Shown here piece after piece: positions 31,101 through 41,000 of a DNA stretch of 48,039 nucleotides (the first letter of the stretch is position 1; each line of letters begins with the position of its first letter). Made by a program: the position numbers and the translations under genes. The stretch comes from Amoebophrya sp. A120 (taxonomy: Eukaryota > Sar > Dinophyceae > Syndiniales > Amoebophryaceae). The stretch is taken from assembly GCA_905178155.1 (NCBI GenBank), contig CAJINV010000007.1, forward strand, positions 352,597 to 400,635. Reading direction: 5' to 3'. The notes beneath the pieces were generated by a model. That model made no database searches. It was not told where the DNA came from and worked only from the letters and a program-made list of their open reading frames with translations.

Positions 31101-34071
31101 TTCCGTAGAAATAAAGATCGCTCTGTCCTAACGCAACTACACTCAGCAACACAAATTCACTGCGTTCTACTTCCAGACATCCGCGGTGGATTTAAGTATT
31201 TGCATTTGATAAACGAACGTTGGCTTTGAACTCTGGGACTTTGCGAGTGTCACCGCAGCCTGAAATTGCTCTGGGTCCTCAGCGTCGCCTCGTTCGATGG
31301 TTAGTACGTTCCAACCGTAGGCTTCGAAACTGTTTTTATTTTTGTAGAATTCTACTTGCAAAAACTGCATGAGAAACGTTTAAAACGTTGCGTTGATAAT
31401 GATATTGGAGCCGCTGCATCACAGATTCAATTTGGACAAGCAACTACCCCCTCTACTAGTATGAAACATTTCTATACCGCTTCCCGACATTCTCCGTGAA
31501 CGCCAGCTCCGTGCTACCGTCGATGGAAATCTTGTTGTCGTCGTAAAATACGATCAACTTCGACAACTTCCAGTGCGCAGCGAGACTGCAATATCCCAGA
31601 GAAAAAATCTAGAAGGGCATATAATTTGTATTGCAAAAATGAATACACAGAAAATTTCGTCATGGACGGCCCCAAAAAATGCTGTTTAGAGTCCGCAAAA
31701 AAGATTTTTTTATGTATTTACTTTCGCATATACAAATATGACCTGCCTGCTTTTTTCTGTGTGATATGCAGGCCTCCGAAGCCACCCCCTCCATCATGCA
31801 GCCGTCCCCGGTTAGCACGTAGGTGTAGGATATCCTGTGTAAAAACATCCCCACCCCAGAGTTGTCATGCAGATCTGCAAGCGCAAGAGCATTTGTAATG
31901 CGCATTCCCATGAGAGGCATTTCTCATCGTATTTTGGAACTTGTAATGCTGTAAGCAGGATAACGAGATGGATTTGTTATGCGGCTCCCCTTGCTAAACT
32001 GCATTACACTACAGCCTGCAACTTGTCATGCGTGGCTCCCAAAACTTCGAGGTTTGTGTTGCAAAATCCCCGTCTTGACTCTGGGGTGGGGACGTTTTTA
32101 CAATCGATATAGGAGTCGAAGAGCGGGAACCCGGGCTTGTTAAACCGCGCGGCCAAATGCTTCTCGCATAATGCCATCCCCACCGCGTTGGTAATGCCCT
32201 GCCCAAGGGGTCCGGTGCACACCTCCACCCCGGGCGTGGCGAAGTTTTCTGGGTGGCCCATCCTATGTAAAAACGTCCCCACCCCATAGCTGTCATGATA
32301 ATCTGCAAGCATGGTAAAAAAGTTTCTCATGCGGAGCCCTATGAGAAGCGTTTTCTCGTCGCGTTTTGGAATTTGTGATGCTTGAATCAGCATGATAGGC
32401 TAGGTCTGATGCTGCCGGAGCTAACTAAACAAGACTACAGCACCCAGAGGCCAAACTTGTCATGCGCAGCAACCAAAGCTGGTTGATTTGTCTAGCAGAA
32501 CTCCCATCTTGACTCTGGTGTGGGGACGTTTTTACATAAGATATGGCCCGGGGTTTTGCTATGGAGCTGGCGGAAGAGCTTCAGGTCGTCCAGAGAAACT
32601 TGGTAGCTGATAAAAAGGTTTATTTTAGACGCATAAAAACTTACTTCACCTTTTGAATTTGAAAACAAATCTACTGCATGACAAGAATCTGATGTCGTCC
32701 ATATATCACGATCGATCGCAGGAGAAAATTGGTTCTCACTCGTGCTGCTGCCGGAAATTATAGGCTACGCCGATAATAATAAACCTATACCCTGTCAAGT
32801 GCAGCATGCAGTATTGCAGCGCGCACGCGTGTCCGTTCGATAGAACAAAGCGATTATCAAATGCAAAAATGTCTGGGTCTGGAAGAATGCAACGCGTGAT
32901 GCTATTTTTGGAATCTAAAAAAATCTGCATTGCATGAGTAGCAAAGGGAATGCAATTTTTGCTACGCTGAGAAAGCATTTGTCATGCGGAAGAGGCATCA
33001 AGAAGCCCTCAGAATATCTGTATTGCTAGAGTATGCATCACAGACATCATGGCTCACAGAATCTTCCAGACCCAGACATTTTTACAGTTGATAGCGATCC
33101 CGGTTCAGCCACTTCGGATTCTCCGGGGAGAAATGCATGATCTTCCCGAATATCAACTGCAAAAATGTCTGGGTCTGGAAGATTGCAACTTGTCATGCTG
33201 TTTTTGGACTCTAAAAAAATTTGTGTTGCATGACCCAGCAAGAGGGGCATAGTTTGCGCTACACGGACAGGGCATTTCTCATGCGGAAGGTGCACCAGGA
33301 AGCCCTCTAAAAGTCTGCGATGCTAGTCCTGCATTACAGGCATCATGGGTCATGAGAAATATGCATGACAAGTCTTGCATTCTTCCAGACCCAGACATTT
33401 TTGCATTTGATACCGAACAACGCAGCCGCTAATGGTGCGCACCCCATTGGCGCTCCCGGGTGGCCGGAATTCGCCTGCTGAACCATGTCCGCAGCCAGGC
33501 ATTATCCGTAGGAAAAACGTCCCCACCCCATACTTGTCATGCAGATCTGCATGCTCAGCATGTGTGTCATGCAGGTCTCCATGACAGGCATTACCTAGTC
33601 GCGTTTCTGAATCTGTCATGCGCCAATCAGGATGACAGAGAAGTGGATCTGTGATGCGTCTGAACTAGCTAGGCACGACTACACTGCGTAAGTAGCCAAA
33701 CTTGTCATGCGTGAGTCCCAAAGATGCTCGATTTGTCTTGCCAAAGTTCCAACTTGACTACGTGGTGGGGACGTTTTTACAAGGGATAGGCATCGGATCG
33801 TGTTTACGGCTAAAACGGATTTCTCATCGTGCGGACCTGGTGGATTTATATGATTGGCATAATTCGCCATGAATTCAGCTCCACAAAGAAGATGAAAACG
33901 CTACTAGCTTGTCTTCGCCAGGTCCGCATGAAAAATCCGTTTTGTTCTCATGCAGATTTCTACACTACATGTACTCATAGTGTCGACGTAATATCACTTA
34001 CCTTTCGCAGACTGCAGGTCGGCTTTCAGCCGTTTAGCAGCAGGCTCCCCCGCACCAGCGGTCATGGTCAT
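28110..34071 (-). CDS. tkt: Transketolase
   Basis: Thiamine-diphosphate enzyme of the pentose phosphate pathway that moves two-carbon units between sugar phosphates. ATG 34071 ([16 protein letters not shown]) to TAG 28110; 18 exons give 704 aa, close to the usual 660-700. Visible signatures in order: [67 protein letters not shown] (about 180-194, ThDP/metal GDG motif) with [57 protein letters not shown] and the C-terminal [17 protein letters not shown]. No targeting peptide is obvious, so it is probably cytosolic. Seventeen introns: twelve introners, three GT-AG and two unusual introns with an AG repeat at the junctions. The product is intact after splicing. Confidence 0.97.
28229..28509 (-). 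mobile_element. Introner family A, 281 bp
   Basis: TSD GATCA, perfect. Joins YADSVI to CMSSFG of transketolase. Confidence 0.93.
28902..29038 (-). other. GT-AG intron, 137 bp
   Basis: Starts GTACTAGG, ends TTCGCAG. Joins RPADG to NETAGAY. No TIRs; an ordinary spliceosomal intron of transketolase. Confidence 0.9.
29405..29663 (-). mobile_element. Introner family A, 259 bp
   Basis: Flanks CGGTG and TGGTG match 4 of 5. Joins CADLAP to SCNTKH of transketolase. Confidence 0.9.
29932..30047 (-). other. Non-canonical intron, 116 bp
   Basis: Transketolase joins ..KQMYR to FEAHG across AG|AGTTTT...ATCAG|G; only an AG dinucleotide is repeated at the ends. No TIR, but internal GCATTACAAAC and GTGATGCACAA motifs recall introners. 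Confidence 0.75.
30087..30295 (-). mobile_element. Introner family D, 209 bp
   Basis: TIR TATCC(A/T)AGAAAAAAACTG and inverse; TSD ATTTC, perfect. Joins NAEAKF to AIPTAV of transketolase. Confidence 0.93.
30359..30593 (-). mobile_element. Introner family D, 235 bp
   Basis: Flanks CAGCG and CAGTG match 4 of 5. Joins HGAPL to GADVIT of transketolase. Similar in sequence to its neighbour at 30087. Confidence 0.91.
30655..30911 (-). mobile_element. Introner family A, 257 bp
   Basis: TSD TAGTT, perfect. Forms the downstream border of a 13-nt exon; joins IMKT to TIGYG of transketolase. Confidence 0.92.
30930..31211 (-). mobile_element. Introner family A, 282 bp
   Basis: Flanks AAGGA and AACGA match 4 of 5. 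Joins KPTFV to IMKTT of transketolase, upstream of the 13-nt exon 30924-30912. Confidence 0.88.
31330..31471 (-). other. Non-canonical intron, 142 bp
   Basis: Transketolase joins ..KRYS to FEAYGW across AG|AAATGT...AACAG|T; an AG dinucleotide is repeated at the ends. Internal GCATGAGAAACG and GCATCACAGATT motifs suggest a worn introner. Confidence 0.75.
31592..31766 (-). mobile_element. Introner family E, 175 bp
   Basis: TIR TATC(A/C)CACAGAAAAAA and inverse. The repeated flank is TGCA (4 bp). Joins ASEAC to SLAAHW of transketolase. Confidence 0.85.
31831..32109 (-). mobile_element. Introner family B, 279 bp
   Basis: TSD TAGGA, perfect. Joins PLFDSY to TYVLTGDG of transketolase. Confidence 0.93.
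32259..32543 (-). mobile_element. Introner family B, 285 bp
   Basis: TSD TGGCC, perfect. Joins SKTPGH to PENFAT of transketolase. Confidence 0.93.
32607..32784 (-). other. GT-AG intron, 178 bp
   Basis: Starts GTTTATTATT, ends TTTTATCAG. Joins LHLTGYS to YQVSLDD of transketolase. No TIRs. Confidence 0.85.
32855..33093 (-). mobile_element. Introner family A, 239 bp
   Basis: TSD GCGAT, perfect. Joins WLNRDR to FVLSNG of transketolase. Confidence 0.94.
33151..33412 (-). mobile_element. Introner family A, 262 bp
   Basis: TSD CCGAA, perfect. Joins AAALFG to KIMHFS of transketolase. Confidence 0.94.
33503..33788 (-). mobile_element. Introner family B, 286 bp
   Basis: TSD GGCAT, perfect. Joins NTIRCL to AADMVQ of transketolase. 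Confidence 0.94.
33837..34001 (-). other. GT-AG intron, 165 bp
   Basis: Starts GTAAGTGA (consensus 5' splice site), ends CCACCAG. Joins LQSAKG to PHDEKS; first intron of transketolase. No TIRs. Confidence 0.92.
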
Positions 34072-35494
34072 AGTGGGTTTATTCACGACAATATCGGCGG
34101 ATCAATTTCGAAGTACTTATTATATAGGTGAAACTTTTGGTTACACAAAAATGTTGCACTATTCTGACTCAGTGCACTAGAAGTTTGTTTCGGAGTTCTT
34201 TTTGTATTCAGAAGATTACCGTCAAAAATCAGTTGTTTCCCGTTTCGTCCGCTCCTAATAATGGAGCTACTTCTCAAACAGTTCTGAGGACAAATCGGTT
34301 GAAATGAATCGGATCACAGACAGGTGTCGCTTGTTTCCAAAAACTGCTTGAAAATTTGTCTGCACCCGCAGCAAAGAACTTTGCAATTTGCCGTCGCTTA
34401 TTGGGTCGTTTTGATATAAAAATGTGCACAAAACAATTCTAACTTTGGCTCGGGCACAGAGGACCACTTGCGCACCGGACGCAGCTTCGCGACACTGTGG
34501 CAAAACTTCCGAAATGTTGAACAGTGCGCGAGGTTCCTCTTCCTTTTGTCCTCGACCACCAGCGTAGGCGAAGGCGTTAATTTCGCACTACAACTTCTTT
34601 GCTCCAATTTGACACGCGGCTTTGGATTTTCGCAAAATGTCAATATCATTGTGTGTTGCTCGTAGAAGTTGTTCCGCAACACAAGTAGTACCGACTCGAT
34701 GCTGCTGCATGTAAGAAAGATCTAGTCGCTGCGCTGTAAAACGCTGCTGCAAGAAAAAAATGATCTGGGCTTTGATATTGAACAGCTTTTGCAAACTCTA
34801 CTTCAGACACTTTTCACGGAAACTACGCCGCGCTTTGTTCGATAAGACTATGCGAATGATTTCCTGTAGAAGGCGCAGCGATGTTGCACGGGGCGAGCCA
34901 GCACAACTCCGATGCGCTCTAGGTAAAGATTCGGAGAGGCATTCATTTTTATGGAGAATGAGGTGCAGGTAGAAGTTTACCCCTTTTCTGTGGCTCAACT
35001 ACGAGGGCAAACGGAAATGGAATGCAAACAATCGTACAATTACTACTGCAATTTAACGCCGCTGTTAGTAGGCAGCTTGATTCTTTTGCTTAATAAAGGT
35101 ACATTTTTATTGGAGATCCAACATGAAATAAAGGTAGTGGAGGCATTGTTCGAAATAAAACTGGAGGTGCTAGTAAGGCTCTGCATTGTAAAAGAAAAAA
35201 GAAGCTGTTCGCCATTTTCCCGCTGTGCCACCGATCTGGCACCACAACCGGAAAGAAGACGCTTGCCGCAAGTTGTAGCTTTCACACACAGCAGGAAAAT
35301 GAACTGTGCTAGCGTGTTATGGAAAATAAGGACAGACTCGAGAATTATCGCAAGCACCTCGAGAAAGAGAAAAACGTAAATGTGGAAAATATACATTTTC
35401 ACATAGAGCAGTAGTGCCAGTGTAGTTCTTTATAACTGCATTCTACAACTACAAGACTTATCTCGTCGTAACCCAGCATTCTGTCAAATTCTTC
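34072..35494. other. Intergenic: upstream of transketolase / 3' flank of methylesterase
   Basis: No gene, introner or clear repeat seen in 1.4 kb. Both strands have only short open frames without known motifs. Confidence 0.55.
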
Positions 35495-38400
35495 TCAGAA
35501 CGGCGTGCACCTGGAAGCGATGTTCAGGGCGCAGTCGGTTTGAAAATACGTGCACCTTGTGAACCGCAGTTTGTCGACCTCCTGCTTCGACACCCTATGC
35601 TTTGCAAATATGTCTGGGTCTGGAAACTTGTAATGCTAAAAATGCATGATATTCTCACTGCAATACGCAGCCAAGCATGACAACTTTTGCGGGCTGCTAG
35701 GTGTTGCGTATTCCGCATGACAAACTGCGTTTTTGCATGACATGCAAGAGAGCCTCTTCGCGCTCACGCAACACAGATTTGAGAACTAGGAGATGTCTTC
35801 ATGACAAACTTCCAGACCCAGACATATTTGCAGTTCATACACCCCCGCCAGGAGCAACACCTGCTTGGCCACCGGATCCTCGCCCCGCAGAGGGTACTCC
35901 ACGACCGTTTTTGTGTGGAAAAATGCCCCCTCCCCATATCAAAATGGAAATTTGTGATGCTGATCTGTGGCCACAAATCGGATTACTCTTGCAGAAAATG
36001 CTTCTCGATATTTTCCAAGCCTGTTCGAGTATGCAGAAGGCTAGCGATGAAGCATGGCAAACAGGTTTGCAGTAGTCGAAAGCGCATGACAGACTCGCTG
36101 TAGAATGCGCCACAATACTCCCATTAACCTATAGGCAAGACAAATCTGATTTGTGTACGCAAACCCAGCATCACAAGTTTCCTTTTCGACCATATGGGAA
36201 GGGCGCATATTTCCTTTTGATAACCGTTTTTGTGTGGGTGTCGTAGGTATCAGACAAGATCAAATCCTATCAAATGTAAAAGTGTCTGGGCCTGGAAGAA
36301 TCCGAAACTTGTTATGCTGTTTTTGCATGACACAGAATGTCTGTCATGGAAGCCCTAGCATCACAGATCTTTAGAGGCCATCCTGGTACCTATTCCGCAT
36401 GACAAATGCCCTACACGCGTAGCACAAACCGGACTTCTTTTGCTGGTCATGCAATACAGAATTTTTTAGAGTCCAAAGTTAGCATCACAAGTTCCAACCT
36501 TCCAGACCCAGACATTTTTGCAATCCATAAATCCACCTTTCGTGGGTTCAAACTCACCATCGAGTGCGACGTCGAACCACCCAACGCGCCGGCGCTGGAG
36601 TTGAACTTGCTGTCATCAGTTTCGTCGAGAAACTTGGAACCTGATTTTCAAATCGAAATTATGTTGCTAATGTGGGGAGCTTGTTTGTTGCCATGCACAG
36701 AAGTGCCCCACAATGAATATAATTATCGGGGGCGTTAAGAACTGCAACATCCTTGTCCTACACGACCTTGCAACACAAAAGCTACTACTTGCTTTTGTAC
36801 CTCCCGTGTCTCCCCCCGGACTGAGTTCCTCGGGGTCCTCGCTTTTCACCAAATTTGGACTCGAGGCAGTCAAGTTCTGGCTCACGTAACTCAAGTTCGT
36901 CAGGTGATTCTCCCGGAGCCGGTGTCGCAGCAACTCTGCTAGATAAACCGACTGTTCGTTCGGCGAGGTCACGTCGTGGATCCCGTGAAAGAGCCGAATC
37001 CGCCTCCGCGGCAGCCGCTCGAACAGGAGGGGGTGTCTTGCCAGGAGCTGCAGCGGGGAATGCTCTTCGATTTTCTCCTATGCATTGCAAACATGTGGTC
37101 TGCACACTAAGATTGCAAGGCTTGTCATGCACATTTCGCATGACCCAAGGTTTGTCTGTGATGCATGCCCTAGCACCACAGAGTTTTTGCGGACTTCTTC
37201 ATGCGTATGATCGTCCCGAATGACAAATACACTCTCTGCGTAAGTAGCAAAAACTGGAAGTCAACTCCTCTTACTGCTCATGCAATGCACATTTCTTTTT
37301 CACTCCACAGGCAGCATCACAAGTTGCACTCTCGTTCCCGACCCAGACTACATATTTGCATTTGATATCTCCTCCACCCCGGCGAACATTTGGATGATTT
37401 CCGCGGGGATCGCCGCCTTCGCGAGGTGATCCTGCATATGAACTGCAAATATGTCTGGGTCTGGAAGAGTCGGGGCTTGTCATGCACATTTTGCATGACC
37501 CATCAGGTCTGTGATGCTGGTGCTAGCATCACAGATTTTTTGAGAGCTTCTTGATGCTAATTACGCATGACAAATGCCCTCTCCGCGTGCCAAGAGCTGA
37601 CTCCTCTTACTGCTCATGCAACACAGATATTTTTAGAATCCGCAGACAGCATTACAAGTTCCACTCTTCCAGACCCAGACATGTTTGCATTTGATCCTGC
37701 AAACCCGGCAAATCGTACACACCCGACCACCCGAAAAAGTTCGCAAACTTAAACTCGTCGGTACCCAGGAGGGCGAGCAGAGCCAGGTGCGCGCCGGCAG
37801 ACTGGCCACACAGAGTAATTTCGTTCGGATCGATGATGGGCAATAGCTTCGGTTTATGGTCCAGCTGATGTGTACTACCAGCAGCTGCCGAATGATCACC
37901 ACCCCCGCCGCCCACTTGTTGCTGTTTCAAGCTCGCATTGGAACAACAACTCGGGTTGTTGCTGTTGGGGATGTTCTGCTTCACCCACCGCAGCGCCTGC
38001 AAAACGTCGTCAACCATCTCGCGGAAGGTGGCGAATGGAAAATTCCGGTAGTCGATGGAAATCGAGACCACCTTCCCGCTCTCCGCTAGGTGTCCGCTCA
38101 ACGCTGCACACCAGTACCGATGGCCGATCGTCCACGCGCCGCCAGTCACGACGATGACGAGCGGAAGCTTGTATGCTGAGCAAAAACGTCCCCACACCAG
38201 AGTCAGGATGGGAAATCTGCTAGACAAATCACCAGGCTTTGGCTGTTGCGCACGACAAATTTGGGCTCGCAATGTAGTGGCGCTTAGCTAGTGCAGCAGC
38301 ATCACAGATTCAGCACAACATGCAGACTTAAGCATCACAAATATCAAAACACCACTAGAAATTGCTTCTCATGGGTATCCCATGAGAAATATTTTCAGCA

Positions 38401-40575
38401 TGCAGATATGCATTACAACTCTGGGGTGGGGACGTTTTTACAAATGATAGCTTGTAGTTCGGATTTTGCAAGTCCTTTTCCGTCAGGTTCAGCGGGTAGA
38501 AAACTTCCAACACATTCCGGCTGTGCTTTCCGTACTGGAAGGTCTCCGTGTAGCGGAAATTCTTGTACGAGTTGTTCTCACCGGTGGATCCGGATGAAAA
38601 GCTTTTACCCTGTGGTCCACCACCGATCAGCTTCCTTCCGCCGTACACGTACCTCCACCACACCCAAATGATAGCTATGCATTGCAAAAGCAAATAAAGT
38701 ATAATTGCACTGCTATGATAAAATTGCATGACAAGAAAATTCTCGACATAGTTGCAAAAATGGATTTTCTCATGCGCGACATTTTATTTCAGGTAAGATA
38801 GCATGGCTCTGTAGTCAACATGCCAGACTCCTGCAGTACGAAATTATACTTGCTTCATGCTCAGGATACCCCCGGGAAAAACGCAAATCCCGACGATGAC
38901 GATCCCCTGCAGGTACCGAATGAAGGTCAAGATCCACTGCGTCCAGAACAATGGGTTGAGAGTAATCTGAATCAGCCAGAAGTAAAGTCTCGGGAACCGA
39001 AACACCCGTTTATTTTTCCCCTGCTGTTTTGTTACAATCAAAAGCGCCCCCATCCCAGAAGCTGGCAGCATTTTCACGTGTATTGCAAACCTTTCCAATG
39101 AAAACAATCCCCGTCTTGCATATACCAGCATCACAAATTCGCCATGCTGAATAGCAAAAATTTGTATTGCAAAAGATCCCAGAAAGGGCGGCGCTTGTCA
39201 TTCAAGCGATGCTGTATACGACTAGACTCTGCATCACAAAGATTCATAGTGCTTTCATGCAAGACAAAAAGTTTTCATTTGGAAACTTCGCATCACAACT
39301 TATGGCAACTTTCGGGGTGGGTGCATTTTTCATTGTGATATGCTTCTGGAGGTACTCTTCCCGCGCGTCCGGGGAGTTGGTGAAGGGGGATGCGTATGAA
39401 TTGCAAAAAGTGTCGTACTCGTATAAATGCATTACAAATTTTCCCAGCGTGAGAAATAAAACTTGTAATGCGGTTTTGCCTTAAGAAAAACATTTGTAAT
39501 GCAAGACTTGCATTTATACGAGTACGATACTTTTGCACAGGATAATGCGTAGTTGCTATCCTCTGAAACGGAGCCGACGGAATTGTACGAGTACCGGTTG
39601 CTGGAGCGATTCGAAGCCGTGCTGTACCCACGATTCCGCCCGCCGTGCTGCGGATATGAATTGCACAAGCATCGCACTTCTAGTATGAATTGCATTACAA
39701 ATTTCCTCAGCATGAGAACTGGAATTTGTGATGCTGATTGACGTTAGGAAAAAGATTTGTAATGCATAACTGCAATTTTTACCACGAGTACGATACTTTT
39801 GCAATACATAGCGGATGGATGTTCGCGATTTCCACGTAGAACAGATGCAGCCAGAACTTCTTCACCGGTCGCTTGATAAACTTGTAGCACTCGGTCACGA
39901 TGGTTCGGCACAGAAACGGGATGAAGGTGACGATGAAAATCACGGACGAATAGAGAATGTAGAAGTAGCTTTCCGCGGTGGAAACCTTCTTCGTGGACGG
40001 TCCTTGTGGGTTCCCCGTGCTGCTCGTGTATTCTTTCGTACCACTGTGCTGCCCGACCGAGCGGGACACCTGCCGGATCTGCGACCCGTAGTTCATCTGC
40101 GTGTTCACGGTTTTATCCAACAGAAAAAAGGCTAGAGCACCTCCACATTATGCAAAAATAAACACACAGCAAAGAAAATCTGTCATGGGCGGGCCCATAG
40201 CCATAGCACGCTGCTCTTGCTACGTAGCATGTTGTGCTTCTAGCTTTTTTCTGTAGGATATGCCCGGGGCGACAGCTCCGAACTGCTGGTGACCAGGGAA
40301 TTCGCTCCAGACAAATCCTCCGATGGGGTGTAGTTCCAGCTGCGGAGCAGGTTCTCAAACCGCGTACGGTCGACGTTGAGGGACTGAAATAGCTCGTTTT
40401 CGTAGCGGTTGTTGGGCACATTGAAGGTCCACTCGTCCCCGCGGTAGACGTGGATCAGACCGTAATCCGCGTCATTGGTCGGTAGAATCAGCGGCGAATT
40501 CGACATCGGGGAGGATATCTGTGGCGACCCGGGTGAGGCCGCGGGGAGGTAGTGCCGCCGCGGGGTTTCCGGCAT
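35495..40575 (-). CDS. Isoprenylcysteine methylesterase-like alpha/beta hydrolase, membrane-bound
   Basis: Members of this family hydrolyse the methyl ester on prenylated protein C-termini, opposing the ICMT methyltransferase. ATG 40575 (MPETPRRHYLPAAS); 13 exons give 756 aa, longer than plant ICME. Two membrane segments lie at about residues 155-175 (YFYILYSSVIFIVTFIPFLC) and 283-305. The hydrolase domain has the oxyanion motif VVTGGAWTIGHRYW (about 391-404), the nucleophile elbow GQSAGAH (Ser about 503), Asp in LFHGIHDVTSP (about 596) and His in DTHTKT (about 700). Phe-rich and Ser/Asn-rich sequence fills the N-terminal 100 residues, and a Gln/Gly/Ser insert precedes the Ser motif. Ten introners and two GT-AG introns. 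The substrate is inferred from family motifs and membrane context; other carboxylesterases of this fold are possible. Confidence 0.88.
35596..35839 (-). mobile_element. Introner family A, 244 bp
   Basis: TSD CACCC, perfect. Joins LLLAGV to SKQEVD near the methylesterase C-terminus. Confidence 0.92.
35919..36222 (-). mobile_element. Introner family C with 15-bp flanking repeat, 304 bp
   Basis: ACCGTTTTTGTGTGG lies at both 35904-35918 and 36223-36237. The right TIR is complete, but the left one lacks its TTTTGATA end, replaced by the long repeat. Joins DTHTKT to VVEYPL of the methylesterase, beside the catalytic His. Confidence 0.85.
36268..36529 (-). mobile_element. Introner family A, 262 bp
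   Basis: TSD AATCC, perfect. Joins NPRKVD to LILSDT of the methylesterase. Confidence 0.93.
36641..36800 (-). other. GT-AG intron, 160 bp
   Basis: Starts GTACAAAAGC, ends AAATCAG. Joins GGDTG to GSKFLD of the methylesterase. Confidence 0.88.
37079..37367 (-). mobile_element. Introner family A, 289 bp
   Basis: TSD TCTCC, perfect. Joins AGVEE to KIEEHS of the methylesterase. Confidence 0.93.
37437..37696 (-). mobile_element. Introner family A, 260 bp
   Basis: TSD CTGCA, perfect (shared flank extends to seven bases, TCCTGCA). The upper TIR starts GATCAAATGC. Joins DLPGLQ to DHLAKA of the methylesterase. Confidence 0.9.
38172..38449 (-). mobile_element. Introner family B, 278 bp
   Basis: TSD GCTTG, perfect. 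Joins NPNYKL to PLVIVV at the start of the hydrolase domain. Confidence 0.93.
38675..38869 (-). other. GT-AG intron with introner-like 3' end, 195 bp
   Basis: Starts GTATCCTGAG, ends CAATGCATAG. Joins CVFPG to AIIWVWW. The 3' end TTTTGCAATGCATA equals a family G TIR end, and the 5' end contains TATCC, so it may be an introner now spliced at GT-AG. No TSD. Confidence 0.75.
39030..39340 (-). mobile_element. Introner family F, 311 bp
   Basis: Flanks TGTTT and TGCTT match 4 of 5; one TIR end reads TGTTAC. Joins YLQKQ to QGKNKR of the methylesterase. Confidence 0.87.
39395..39544 (-). mobile_element. Introner family G, 150 bp
   Basis: TSD ATGCG, perfect. TIR contains GCAAAAGTATCGTACTCGTA. Joins DSNYA to SPFTNS of the methylesterase. 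Confidence 0.92.
39655..39810 (-). mobile_element. Introner family G, 156 bp
   Basis: TSD GCGGA, perfect. Joins ANIHP to QHGGRN of the methylesterase. Similar to the neighbour at 39395. Confidence 0.92.
40115..40260 (-). mobile_element. Introner family E, 146 bp, no TSD
   Basis: TIR TATCC(T/A)ACAGAAAAAAG and inverse. Flanks TGCCC and CGGTT do not match. Joins LSPRA to KTVNTQ of the methylesterase; the frame fixes the junction to within one base. Confidence 0.8.
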
Positions 40576-40635
40576 AGAAGCAATACCGCAGCTTTTGTTG
40601 TTCACCAGGGGGTCGTTTAATTTTTGACTTAAAAA

Positions 40636-41000
40636 AGTTTTCGCTCGGTGTGGTCCTCCTCGAAGAGGCCCACAGGTGAAAACAACTATGAATTACGATG
40701 TTGTCAGCACGGAGGAGTAGGTAGTGATTCCCTTTCATCTCGGTGAGAAAAAATAGTGACGAAATCACATAAACCAAATGGCAATGAGCACGCACCCTCC
40801 ACACTCTTTCTTTTCACGCTTCTGTGCAAAAACAGCAAACGTTGGCTACTGCGGCATGCGGAACGAGGCGCAACTACCTCAAGAAAATGCCTCACACCTC
40901 CAGCAGATGTAGTTGTGGAAGTTGTTGAAAAATGTCTCTGCACCACGCAACGAAGGAGGAAAAGTCTACCGCGCTTACTTCTATCTCTCAGTGGCCCTTG
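40636..41000. repeat. Direct repeat near methylesterase start, copy 1
   Basis: Shares TTCGCTCGGTGTGG, GAAAACAACTATGAAT, AATGAGCACGCAC and ACCTCAAGAAA, in the same order, with 42174-42500. Confidence 0.75.

Noticed and set aside
27826-33412. Repeated GTCTGGGTCTGG units at intervals, CRISPR-like at first sight
   Set aside because: They are inverted, paired TIRs of family A introners with variable 240-290 bp spacing, within or beside a eukaryotic gene.
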